DNA of 64,000 nt, taken from positions 54,420,677-54,484,676 of the forward strand of contig CM048839.1 in the NCBI GenBank assembly GCA_026545765.1. The letters run 5' to 3'. The position numbers were made by a program, and so were the translations under genes. Origin of the DNA: Plantago major (lineage: Eukaryota > Streptophyta > Magnoliopsida > Lamiales > Plantaginaceae). Under the pieces are notes generated by a model that ran no database searches, had not been told where the DNA came from, and saw only the letters and a list, made by a program, of their open reading frames with translations. Every line of letters begins with the position of its first letter. Position 1 is the first letter of the stretch. Shown one piece after another: positions 44,933 through 56,305 of this stretch.

Positions 44933-46138
44933 CTGAGCAGTGTCAGGCTGATTGGTCTCTGGAACTTGTGACCCTTCTATGCGTTGGTCTTGTTGTTCCA
45001 TTTCAGCTTCTTTGTTTGATGTTTCAGGTACTTCACACCTTTCCTGAATGTGAATCTCAGTTGCCTCCCCTGGTTGATCATTCTGAGCAGATGTCTCAGT
45101 TTGATCCCTCTCTAGGAGTTGGGGAACCTGCTTATTTGCAGGATTTTCTTCAGCATATTGTATTGCTGGTATGTCAAAATGGAGTTCATTGACCATTTCA
45201 TCAACCACTTGTGGCTGTTGTGGTTGTGGTTGTTGTGGTTGTCTGGAAGCAGAAGTTTGAGCATTTGAGAGCTCTTCCAGATTTTTAAGTGTGGTATTGA
45301 CATCAGCGTCTACCAACACTAGGTCACCACTCATCAGGGCTTCTTGAAGTTGTTTATACGTGACTTTCCCAATTGGTGTGTTGGCACCAACAACCTTTGC
45401 TATCGGTGCTTGCTCAGCAACCTTTAAGCTAGTTGCTTTCTCAGCAACCTTGGACCTTTTGTTCCTCTTCCCCTTTGCCTTGGCTACTTTTTCAGCAACC
45501 TTGGGGGCTGGGATCTTCTCCTCGTCCGATTGATCATTGAAATCTGGAACAAAGTTATCAACAATCCCTGCTGCTTCTGCAGAAAGAGTTTAAAGTTTCT
45601 CACTGCTTTTATCAGCATTGATAAGCTCATCAGCAATGGTCTTAGCAGCATTGATGAGTTCATCTGCATTAATGAGTTCGTCAGCAGTGGCGCCAGATAT
45701 CTGAGATTCAGCAGACTTCTTTTGTGAAGTTCTGCGCTTTTTGGTCGCAACGAAACCCTCAGATATCTCATTAGTATTTCGTTTCTTGGAACCTTTCTCA
45801 GATGCAGTAACCTTTTTCATCATGTTTGTATACTCATATTTGTAGAGTAGGTTACTATTGGCAATGTCTGCCGTCTCTCTGAGCTCAATACCAAGGCATT
45901 CCAGTAAGTAGCATATTTTCAGTCCATAGCTTACTGGTGGCTTTTGGCTCAGCAAGGTCCTTAACAATTTTAGACTCAAAGCCTTGTATCTTCTTCACAA
46001 ATTTCATGAAGGCGTACTTCCCCCAATTAAAAGGGTTTTCCAGCCTTTTGTCTTGTTGACTCAACAAGAACATCATCATCCAGCGTTCTTGGCTTATCTG
46101 GTCAGCACCTCCTTGTATACCATCAAAGCATCTGTGAA

Positions 46139-47285
46139 CACTACAAGAATCCATCCGTAACGGGACGGAAAGGGGCGACGGATTTTATCCGTCGCCCCTG
46201 TAGCGACGGATCGCTACTTGGGGCGACGGATTCTATCCGTCGCCCCGTTTGGCGACGGATAAAGGTTATCCGTCGCTCTGTAGCGACGGATAAAATTATC
46301 CGTCGCTACAGAGCGTTGACCAAAATAAAAACAAAAAAAAAAAAAAAAAAATTTTTTAGCGACGGATAAATCTATCCGTCGCTACATAGCGACGAATAGA
46401 TTTATCCGTCGCTACAAGGCCGGAAAAAAAAAAAAAAAAATTAGCGACGGATAGATCTAGATCTATCCGCTAACTTCCTAAAAAATATAATATATCTCCT
46501 CCACCACCTCCTTTTCTCCACTACTTCTCCTCTCCTCCTCCTCCCACCACCACCTTTCTCCTCCCACCACCACCATCCTCCACCACCACCATCTCCTCCC
46601 ACCACCACCATCCTCCACCACCACCATCTCCTCCACCACCTTTCTCCTCCCACCACCACCACCTTTCTCCTCCCACCACCACCATCCTCCACCACCACCT
46701 CCTTTCCTCCACCACCATCTCACCACCACCACCACCACCTCTCTCCTCCCACCACCACCACCCTGCCACCACCACCATCCTCCACCACCACCATCTCCTC
46801 CACCACCTCCTTTCCTCCACCATCCTCCTCCACCACCATCTCCACCACCACCACCTCTCTACTCCCACCACCACCGCACCACCACCCTGCCACCACCACC
46901 ATCTCCTCCACCACCACCACCCTGCCACCACCACCATCTCCTCCACCACCACCACCACCTGCACCACACCCACCGCACCACCACTGCCACCACCGCACCA
47001 CCACTGCCGGAATTAATCCGTATACGAATATAAAAATTCGTATACGGATTTTATTTTTAAAAAAAAAAAAAAAAAGGGGCGACGGATAGATCTATCCGTC
47101 GCCCCATAATCATTTTTTTTTTTTTTAAAAAAGGTCAATCGTCGTCAATCCGTCATGGAATCGACGGATTTTTATCCGCCATTGACTCAGGCGACGGATT
47201 TTTATCCGTCGCCGATCCGTCGCCTGAGGCGGATAGCTGGCTGAAGCGGATCTATCCGTCGCTACAGCCCAGATTTTTTGTAGTG
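46139..47285. mobile_element. Small CACTA-type transposon (CACTA-2), non-autonomous
   Basis: It starts CACTACAAGAATCC and ends TTTTTTGTAGTG, flanked by GAA on both sides (46136-46138, 47286-47288), the 3-bp duplication of CACTA elements. The uninterrupted site is seen in SIRE-2 near 63955. It is 1147 bp with no transposase. Both ends carry CGACGGAT subterminal repeats like those of CACTA-1, so a common transposase source is likely. The middle is a CCACCA-type low-complexity block. Confidence 0.93.
46498..47005. repeat. CCACCA/TGGTGG low-complexity block in CACTA-2
   Basis: About 500 bp are made almost only of CCACCA, CCTCC and CTCCA units. The minus strand is G-rich in GGTGGTGGTGG runs. Long reading frames here (Trp/Gly/Val-only) are artefacts of the repeat. 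Confidence 0.9.
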
Positions 47286-47888
47286 GAAGGATGCATGCTA
47301 ACACATCCCAGTGGACCAAAAGATGTCTGGTCCTTATGTCAGCAAGCTTAAAGTCGATGTGTGTGTCTGGTTTGTCAAGATCACACACATTACTGTATAG
47401 TTGCTTCACACCTTCAAGGAGATCTTCATCCTTGGTGTCAATTTCAAAATCCTTTCCAAGATTTTGAAGTTCAAACAGCTCACAGAGAGCTGTTTCATCC
47501 AACAGGATTTCTTGTCCTTGGACTTTGGTCTTGATAGACACTGTCTCAGTGCCTTCAGAGACTTTGGAAATAATTGTGGAGTTGTTGTAAAACTCCAGAA
47601 CATCCAGTGAAGAAACTCCACTGGGAAGAGCAGATAGAAAACCCTTTATTTGTGCCTTTTCAAGCATATCAAGTACCAATTTCCTGTCAGTCTGGTTTTC
47701 TATTGCAGCTACCAGGTATTCCTCAATCATGGCACCACCCCAAATCATCCTGTGATTTGAAGTCCAATGATCAGGGTCGAATTCTCCAATCAACCGATTG
47801 TTTGTTATAACTAGCACTGGTGCTTGCTTTTCAGCAGACCAGAAGTAGTAGCGTGGAATTTCTGAGTAGAAGCACGTTTGGGAGCCAT

Positions 47889-48893
47889 CTCTTTAAATAG
47901 TGAAGTTTTTGAAAAACGGGAAGAGATTAAGGTAAGAAATGAGTGATTCTTTGCAGAAAAACTAAGAGGGAATCAGTAGTTGCAGAGAAAATTATAGAGA
48001 GATTTTGAGAGAATTTTGCAGTTTCTGTGCAAGAGCATATGTAGGATTAGGCGAAAGTAATTTCTTTTGCCAAAATCCTATATATATAGCAGTGTAATTC
48101 CAAGAGACAAACATACACAAATTAATTTTGTGCATTTGTATCTGTGTACGTGCAGTAAGGCGTGGGTAAAATTCGGTTTGCATTAAATGCTTAGTGGGCC
48201 ACGTATGAGTTTTTATCAGTCCACTATTTGCCGAGAATCAATCTCGTCCGTTAAGATCAAACGCCCATTTCATCAAGGGTCAATATTGCTTCTTCAGGAA
48301 TGATCACAATCAGCAATTGTGATAGTGCCCAAGTAATGAATTTTGGCGATTTGCTATCTGAATCACATCTCTTTTGTATGACTTAAGGGACATTTTTGTA
48401 TTTGTGTCTATCTCACTCTGTATCATGTTTTACACAAAGATAGAAAGAATACACATTTCAAGAGAGTAGTTGACTGCAGACAGTTGTACTGTTCTCTTTT
48501 GTGTTCCCCCTCACTAAGTGAACTAGATATCTGAGTACCCGTCTCAGAAATCTTCAAATAGCCAGTTTACCCTTTAGCCTTTGGTTTCTGGATACCCGTT
48601 CCAGATTCCTCTTCTCTGGATACCCGTTCCAGATACCTTTTCTCTCTCCTTTGATATCTTTTTCAGATATCTCTTTTCTGAACTTTTTCAGTTCTTTGGT
48701 AGCTCCATTAGTCCAAGACTGTGTCTTAAGGCTAAGAATCTACTTTCTTGTAGTGGCTTAGTGAAGATATCTGCAAGTTGATCTTCAGTGCCAATCTTGA
48801 GTATCTCTATATTGCCTTTTTCAACATGATCTCTGATGAAGTGGTGTCTAACATCAATGTGCTTTGTTCTTGCATGAAACTTAGGATTCTGAG
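47889..48893 (-). other. SIRE-3 spacer between pol and third ORF
   Basis: It has no gene of its own, but it holds the candidate promoter of the third ORF. GATATCT words are repeated at 48520-48675. Confidence 0.6.
48079..48088 (-). promoter_or_regulatory. TATA box of the SIRE-3 third ORF
   Basis: On the minus strand it is TATATATATA within GCTATATATATAGG, about 190 bp upstream of the Met at 47888. This would leave a leader of about 160 bases. It suggests the third ORF can be transcribed on its own. Confidence 0.6.
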
Positions 48894-51800
48894 TTATGGC
48901 AATGGCACTTGTGTTGTCACAGAAAATGGGAGTTTTCTCTTCATTGAGTCCATAGTCTTTGAGTTGTTATTGTATCCACAATATCTGTGAAGCACAACAC
49001 CAATGACAATATTTTCACCTCTGGTAGATGTGGCAATTGAATTTTGTTTCTTGCTGAACCATGATATTAATCTAGCACCAAGAAATTGACAAGTTCCTGA
49101 GGTGCTTTTTCTATCAAGCAATGATCCAGCATAGTCGGCATCTGAATAGCCAACCAAACTCAATCCACTATCTTTTGGATACCACAATCCAACTTCTCTG
49201 ATTACCTTTTACATACCTTAATATCTTCATAGCAATGTTGTAGTGTGACTGCATTGGATTTGTCTGAAATCGAGCACACACTCCAACTGCATATTGAATA
49301 TCAGGTCTACTTGCAGTGAGGTATAGTAGCGATCCAATCAATTTCCTATACTTGTGTTCTTCAATACTCTTGTCAGATTCAGTGTAGGTCATTTTGGTTC
49401 CGATGCTCATTGGTATCTTAGCATTCTTTTCAAAAGGCTTTAGATTAAACTTATTGAGCATGTCCTTTGCATACTTTGTTTGACTAATGAATATTCCATC
49501 ATTGAGTTGCTTGACTTGCAGCCCTAGGAAGTAATTCAATTCTCCCATCATGCTCATCTCAAATTTACATTTCATGAGTTCAGCAAAATCTTCACAAAGT
49601 TGCTTGTCTTTAGATCCAAATATAATGTCATCAACATATAATTGAACTAAAAGTAGTTTCCCATCATTGTTCAATGTGAAGAGTGTTTTGTCAACATCTC
49701 CTTTCTTGAAGCCACTTTCTAGTAGGTATCTGGCCAATGTATCATACCATGCTCTTGGAGCTTCTTTCAGCCCATACAGAGCTTTTTGAAGCTTATAGAC
49801 CATCCTACTTTCTGAGGAAACTTCAAAACCTGGTGGTTGCTCAACATAGACTTCCTCAGCCAATTCACCATTTAGAAATGCACTCTTGACATCCATCTGA
49901 TAAACTGTAAAGTCATTATGAGCTGCAAAGGCTAGAAAGAGTCTTATTGCATCCAATCTTGCAACTGGTGCATAAGATTCATCAAAATCTAGTCCTTGAT
50001 GCAGGTGAATCCCTTGGCAACCAACCTAGCTTTGTTTCTGGTTATTTCACCAGACTCATTCATTTTGTTTCTGAAAACCCACTTGGTTCTGATTACAGAT
50101 ATTCCGTCAGCAAATGGAACCAGTTTTCAGACTTTGTTTCTCTCAAATTTATCCAACTCTTCTTGCATTGTAGAGATCCAATCTTGATCCTTTAATGCTT
50201 CTTCTATTGTCTTTGGTTCAATTTTTGAGATGAAACATCCATAGAGACAACTTGCATTTTCAGCGATTGCTCTTCTAGTTCTAACTCCTTGGTCTATGGG
50301 ACCAATCACATCCTTTGCAGGATGATTTCTTATCCATTTCATAATGGGTTTTGAACTAGTAGGATCAATATCATTTTGATTTGAATGTGAATCAATATGA
50401 TCTTGATGAGATACTTGTGCAGTATCTGAGATATCTGACACATAGGAAATGCCATGGATATCTGACACTCTTTCAGTGTTAGAGATATCTGAATCTTGCA
50501 TTTCAGCAATCTCATTTTCAGATACCTTTTCATGATGAAGGTTCTCAGTAGCCTGTTCCATTTCTGGAATTCTCATAGGAAATTCTTCATCATGTCTTAG
50601 AGTCATCTGGTTGTTACTAAGCATAGGTTGCTTTTCATCGTCAGACTCATCCTCTATTTGAATGATAGAATTGTTTCCTCCTGAGGATCCTTTTTCAGAA
50701 TCTTTAATCATTGTTCTTTGAACCTATCTGAGAGATCATCATTCAAGAGTACTTTCTTGTTTCCTTCATAGAATACTACATGAATAGATTCTTCGATCTT
50801 TTGTGTTCTTTTGTTGTAGATTCTGTAGGCTTTGCTATTCAGAGAATAACCAAGAAATACTCCTTCATCTGCCTTTGGTTGAAATGTTCTCAAGTATTCT
50901 TTTCCATTGTTAAGAATGAAACATTTGCAACCAAACACCCTTAGATGTTTGATACTAGGTGGTCTACCAATGAAAAGGTCGTACGGAGTTTTGTCATGGT
51001 GTTTGTTAATCAAACATATATTTTGAGTGTAGCATGCTGTGTTTACAGCTTCAACCCAATAGATTTCACTTATTTCAGTGTCAGCAAGCATTGTTCTTGC
51101 TGCTTCTTTTAGGGTCATATTCTTTCTTTCAGCAACACCATTTTGTTGTGGTGTCCTTACAGAAGATAGTTGATGTTGTATACATTTGCAAGTACAAAAC
51201 TCTTTGATGTACTGGTACACAAACTTAGTACCATGGTCTGTTCTGATTACAGATACCTTGTCATTTTTCATGACTTCAAGCTTATTCAGCAAGTTAGGTA
51301 TCTCCATCCTTGTATCAGATTTGTGTTTGAGAAAGATAACCCAGTGAATCTTGAGTAGTCATCAACAACAACCAGACCATACTTCTTTCCTGCATAGCTA
51401 GTTACTGAGGATTCAAACAGGTCCATATGTAACATTTGCAGTGGTCTCTCACTGGAATGTTTAGTTTTAGACTTGAAAGATGTTTTGGATTGTTTTCCCA
51501 TTTGGCAAGCTAAGCATACACCTTCTTTTCTATATGCCATTTTGGGTAAACCAACCACCAACTCTTTCTTGGCTAGTTTGTTCAGAGTTTTGAAATTCAA
51601 GTGACTCATTCTTTTATGCCATAGCCAATTTTCTTCAGTGTGACCAGATTGACTCACCATGAGACATTCTTCAGTTGTAGCGGATGCCCAATCAGCAACA
51701 TAAAGATTTCCTTTACGCCTTGCAACCAAGACTGTCTGCTTTGACTCATTGTCAATCAATTTACATAGTTTTGACATGATCTTGACAGTGTACCCTTTGT

Positions 51801-52050
51801 CTACTAGTTGACTCATGCTTAGGAGATTATATTTCAATCCTTTTACATGAAGTACTTCAGAGATTGTGAGGGCTCCGAACTTCAAATTGCCAAAACCTAT
51901 GGTTGGATTTTCATCTCCTCCAGCAAACCTGATCATTGGTCCATCAGTGCACTTTTTGTAGTTAATCAGATTTGCTTTGTCTCCTGTCATGTGCTTCCCA
52001 CATCCACTATCAAAATGCCACTTTGAGTTAGTCTTTAGAGTGTTCTGCAT
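48894..52050 (-). pseudogene. pol: pol region of SIRE-3
   Basis: Read on the minus strand: protease (KWHFDSGCGKHMTGD), gag-pre-integrase and integrase zinc finger (WHKRMSHLNF, CLACQMGKQ), integrase core (MDLFESSVTSYAGKKYG, RTDHGTKFV, TPQQNGVAERKN), a Ser/Asp/Glu-rich linker with repeated Asp-Ile-Ser words, RT ([38 protein letters not shown], catalytic LYVDDIIFGS) and RNase H (LVGYSDADYAGSLLDRKSTS). Integrase before RT is the copia order. The product would copy and integrate the element. The region is broken, with a few breaks. Confidence 0.92.
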
Positions 52051-52068
52051 AAAACAGGAAACAGGAGA

Positions 52069-53160
52069 TTATGTTCTCATACCAACAATGGAACCATCTG
52101 GACTAAAGAATCTTCCCGTAGGAATCCATTTTTGAATGAATTTCTTAGGAACATTCTTTTGTCTAATAGGAATATAAGAAGGAATTCTATTTAAATGATT
52201 AGTATCATTGTCATTAAGAATTATTTTCTTCCTTGATGTGTTCCTTGGTGCTCCATTTTGTGCTTTCAGATACCTGTCAGGTTTCTGAGTCTGCTTCTCA
52301 GCAAACTTAGTTTTCCTAGCCAGATTTCTTCTAGCTCTGGCATTCAGATTTTCAGTGGCTTGATTCGTCTTCCACTTCTGATAATTGCTGTGAGCAATTC
52401 TAGCCTTTAACCATCGTTCTTGCTCTTGTTTGTATTCACGAGCAAGTTGTTTCCCGATAGCTTTATAGCCAATACCATTCCGAGCACCTGGTGCTATCTG
52501 AGATCTCTTCTCAGCAGCTTTGCTAGTCTCTGGATAATCTATTTTCTTTTCAAAAAACGTGACATAGGAGAATTTATCAGCTCCTGCAATTTTTCCTTTT
52601 TGAGAGACATAGCACTGTGGATGATTGCACTTCTCAGTGTTATGTTTCTTTTCAGAGACATTTCCCACAGTTTTCTTTTGGACTTGTTTTTCCCACAAAG
52701 GCTTGGTCGCAATTGCCTTTCCTTTGTCAACAATCTTAGTTTTCTGACCGATACTGTAAATTGTTTGGGAATCACCTTGCTCAGCACTGACGAATGTTAG
52801 TCCTTCATTACTCTTATTCAGAGTGGTGGAACTATCTGTGTGTGTGTTCAGCCCAAGTCCTCTCTTTTCTGAAGGATCTCTTAAATAAGATTGTACTTCA
52901 GTAAGAGTGTCACTAGCTTTGGCATAAGATTGAAAAGATAGTTCTTTCTTTTTGAGTTCCTTATTCTCAGAAAGAAGACCTTCACATTTCTTTTGAAGAT
53001 TGGCCATTGCTTCTTTATGTGACTTTTTGGTCTCAGATATCTGAGCCTTGAGAAATGCATTTTCAGCATCCTTTTTCTCAGATATCTTGATTAATTGAGA
53101 ATTTTCATTTGCAAGAGAATTCTTTTCTTCTTCGAAATTTTCGGCTCTACCTCGTAACAT
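52069..53160 (-). pseudogene. Coiled-coil and basic linker between gag and protease, SIRE-3
   Basis: The N-terminal half is a Glu/Lys/Leu heptad region (EEEKNSLANENSQLIKISEKK). The C-terminal half is strongly basic (ARARRNLARKTKFAEKQTQK) and ends TGRFFSPDGSIVGM. It matches the SIRE-1 part at 32923 onward. In SIRE elements this would be the C-terminal part of gag or the start of pol. Confidence 0.75.
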
Positions 53161-53193
53161 TAGAAATTCTCTTTTGTAAAGATCAATTTATTT

Positions 53194-54588
53194 TCAGAGA
53201 TTTTCTAGTTCTTTGATTCCTTCTTCATCACTTTCATAAGTATAACAGGAAGTATGTGTTACCTCATCAGCCATTAGACAAGGTTCAATGTTGGAGATAT
53301 CTAGGATGATTTCTTCAGCCATTCCACACACTTCTTTCTTCTTTTGACCAAAGTCAATTACTTCATGAGAAACACCGCATATTTCTGGGGAAGGCAGTGT
53401 GGAATCATATGAATCCTCATCCTCAGAATCAGACTCAATATCTAGAGCATCTAGTTGAAGTTGAATCTTTTTCCTTTCTTCAGTGAGCATAGCTCTTTGA
53501 CTTCTTTTGAAGATTCTTCTATCTTTCTTGTCACCTGTCTTAAGTTTGTTGAAGGCAGGACAATCCTTCTTGAAATGACCAGGTTTCTGACAATAGAAAC
53601 ATATATCATTTCCGATTTCTGCTTCCTCAGTACTTGATGCTTTTTGAGCTGGCTTGTTCAGCGAGCTTTGCATATTTTTGTACTGGTGATAGTTTGAACC
53701 TAGATACTTTTTCAGCTTCTCTTTGGCTTTTCTTCTCTCAATTTCTCGACTGACATATTTTCCCATTTGCTTTACAGCAAGAGCATCCTCAGTCACATCC
53801 TTGCCTTTCTTCTTTTCAGAAGTTCCTTGAGCAACTAGAGCAACACTCTGCAACTTCTCAGTTGTTTGTTCCCTTTGAGTTGTCTCATAGTCAACAGTGG
53901 CAAGGTGAGAGAAAAGTTCCACATGAGTGATATCTGGCATTCCTTGGTTAAAGTAGAAAAACTTTGTGTGTTCCCAGTTATGATTTAGACTTCTCACAAT
54001 GGTTTTAATCTTTTCTGACTGGGTATATCTATTACTTTCACCAAGTGCAGCCATGTCACTCATAAGTGTTGTAAACCGGAAATCTAGTTCTTCAAGAGTC
54101 TCTGTGGGACCTTGTTTAAAGTTTTGGAATTTTAGCTTCAAAACTTCGAACTTATTTTCCTTTGTTTTTTCAGTGCCAGCACAGATTTCTTCAATCAGTT
54201 GCCAGGCCACTTTCGCCATTTTTGCACCCCACAGTTTACACTGTATATGCTCTGGAGTAGAACGTATGATGATATTACGAGCCTATCCATCCAATCGATT
54301 TCTCTTGGCATCTTCCAATGTCCAGAGTTCTCTGGGCTTTGGTTCATAAATAACTTGACTGGCAGGTCTCCCGCTGGTTGACGCATCTGTCTGTGAAGAC
54401 CCATCACTTTGTTCTCTGTCTCTACGATTAGAAACCTCTATGACTTGCTTGAGTTGTTGAATGACTATTGGGCCATTCTTTATTACTTCGATCATTTCTT
54501 CACTGATGGCTTCTAGGTGGAGCATCATGTTGTTCTTCCATTTCTCATAATTTTCTGGCTTGAGAATTGGGGCGTCACTTAAAGACAT
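53194..54588 (-). pseudogene. gag: gag region of SIRE-3
   Basis: It starts MSLSDAPILKPENYEKWKNN, 118 bases from the LTR. It contains the UBN2-like part (LKFQNFKQGPTETLEELDFRF), a basic stretch and the CCHC knuckle CFYCQKPGHFKKDC. The order and motifs are those of SIRE-1. The region is a fossil with few breaks. Confidence 0.9.
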
Positions 54589-54692
54589 CCTGCAGCAAAC
54601 ACACTAAACAAACGAATCAAGTGTAGGTGGAAAGCAGTTAGTGGTCACTTATCTGGGATCTAGGTTCAGTGCAGAAGGCTTGGGAACCTCCT

Positions 54693-54704
54693 GCTCTGAT
54701 ACCA
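54693..54704 (-). other. Primer-binding site of SIRE-3
   Basis: TGGTATCAGAGC on the minus strand, two bases inside the LTR, fits initiator-Met tRNA. Confidence 0.93.
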
Positions 54705-54706
54705 CT

Positions 54707-56305
54707 TGTTGGTCCAGATAACGGCAAAGCAAAAGACTGGGGGGGGGGGGGGTGAATAGTCTTTTAAAACTTTTGTCGATAAGCACAGTTTCTCAGATAT
54801 CTGTGAAGATATATAATACTTAATTTCAGAGAGCGGAAGACTTTTCTAAGATAAATGCACGTGTTCAGCAAGATAAGTGTAAGCTCTTTGCAATATTGGT
54901 AAAACAAGTAATAAGCTGCAGAAAGTAAATAACACAAGTCTTTTTATAGTGGTATCTGAAGGTGGCGTAATCCTTCAACTAATCCACTTCGGTCTTTCTC
55001 AGACCTAGAATCCACTAAGATAAATGAGGTAACCTTACGGATATCTTTTCTTGATTCCTAAATACACTAGGTTCCCAACCAAGTGTTCCTCCTGAGTTAT
55101 TCCCCGGCTTTCACAGCCAAGTACTTCCTGTACTCAGAAACCTTTTGAGCTGTTCCTTAGTTTCCCAAACTAAGTACTTCCTGTGCTCAATAACCTTGGA
55201 GTTATTCCTTAGTTTCCCAAACTAAGTACTTCCTGTACTTCAAGCCGTTTAAGGTGTTGGTTAAGGTAAATTGTCAGGTGAGCTTCTTTAATAACTTGTT
55301 CAGTTATTTAGAAAGCTCTGTGAATCAAGTATACTTAATACACTTTGCAATGTATGGTATCTTGTTCTCTACTGACCCAAGTCTATGGTAAGTGTTCAAG
55401 AGAATGAAACTTAGATCTGAAATCTTAGTTCAACTCTTTCACAAATAACAATGCTCGTTAAGGATCAGGACACTTAGAACTTTTGTGCCACTTAGAATCA
55501 AAAGCTTTGGTCGCAACAGAAAGCTTGTAGGTAAGTAGTTTGCTTGAGAGAGCTTGTGTGAGTATTCATTGTTCTTGGAGTTCAGTGTCTGTTCTCAAGT
55601 AGTCTAAGTGTTGATATTTATAGATGAATTTGAATGCCGTTTGAATAGTATCCGTTAGGCTTAAATCAAATTCAAACTATTGATATCTGAGTATAATCTT
55701 ATGTGAGTTTGTCTTCTTTTCGAAGCTACCGTTTTGTTCGAACATTTTTGTCGTATTTAATTTAATGCACTGTACTATACTTTGTCCTGTAGTGCCAAAG
55801 GAACAATGCATGCTTTCTGAGGCTTTGCACGTCCTTTTCCAGAGATCATCACAGAATCATATATCACTTGTTAAGAATATATTGTTTCTTGGAAACATAA
55901 TCTTTATCAAAGGTATCTGAGTGTAGATATCTGTGGGCACTTTCCTCGTTTCAGAAACCTTCTAATTCTCAGATATCTCTTGTAACACTGTTTATTTAAA
56001 AACACTTGTCTTCAAGATATCTGGTGATAGGTATCTGAAAAATCTTTGTCTTTAGCAATCTTGTGCAATCTTCAAGTCTTCAAAATTTGTTGAACTTTTC
56101 CTGCCGGATGCCCTCTTCTTGGTCTTCTTTAGAAAATAAAAATTACATTTCGAGACCTAACATCCTATACAAGATTTGCTAGACTATCATACTTAGTGAG
56201 TTTCCTCTTTTACAGTGTTCAAGTGAACTAAGAGTACTAATCACCTTTCTGAGCTAAGATAAGTCATTAGTTTGCTGATCAAAATCTAAACAGATATTCC
56301 TAACA
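54707..56305 (-). repeat. 5' LTR of SIRE-3
   Basis: It is 1599 bp, with a 14-G run at 54739-54752 and a minus-strand TATA box at 55615-55622, about 690 bp from the minus-strand LTR start, so U3 is long. Confidence 0.95.

Larger units (their letters stand above)
41250..47888 (-). pseudogene. Third ORF (post-pol gene) of SIRE-3
   Basis: It starts at Met 47888 (MAPKRAST), about 190 bp after a TATA box. N-terminal part: MIEEYLVAAIENQTDRKLVLD and IKGFLSALPSGVSSLDVLEFY. The middle is Gln/Glu/Thr/Ser-rich and split by several introns of about 80 bp. Then come an acidic, coiled-coil-rich part, a basic cluster HRKRRKVD resembling a nuclear localisation signal, and a conserved C-terminal block (NGYWILELKHLLVNSKFPEP, DECPYGKPDDVHRIPNITG). 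It sits where SIRE elements carry their 'envelope-like' ORF, but I see no signal peptide. The only hydrophobic run comes from translating an intron. CACTA-2 is inserted in it. The function is unknown. The region is a fossil with breaks. Confidence 0.7.
39261..56305 (-). mobile_element. SIRE-type copia element (SIRE-3), two LTRs
   Basis: It is 17.0 kb long and bounded by GTATC on both sides (39256-39260, 56306-56310). Minus-strand order: 5' LTR, initiator-Met primer site, gag, coiled-coil region, pol, a TATA-led third ORF with introns, polypurine tract, 3' LTR. The LTRs are 1591 and 1599 bp and differ by roughly 2-3% over a 290-bp stretch compared by eye, so the insertion is about a million years old. 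It carries CACTA-2. All parts are present; the coding parts have several breaks. Confidence 0.95.

Noticed and set aside
46441-47004. Gly/Trp/Val-rich frames
   Set aside because: They read through the CCACCA repeat of CACTA-2 on its G-rich strand and have no domain.
54693-54704. tRNA gene fragment at TGGTATCAGAGC
   Set aside because: It is the primer-binding site complementary to the tRNA 3' end; no cloverleaf surrounds it.
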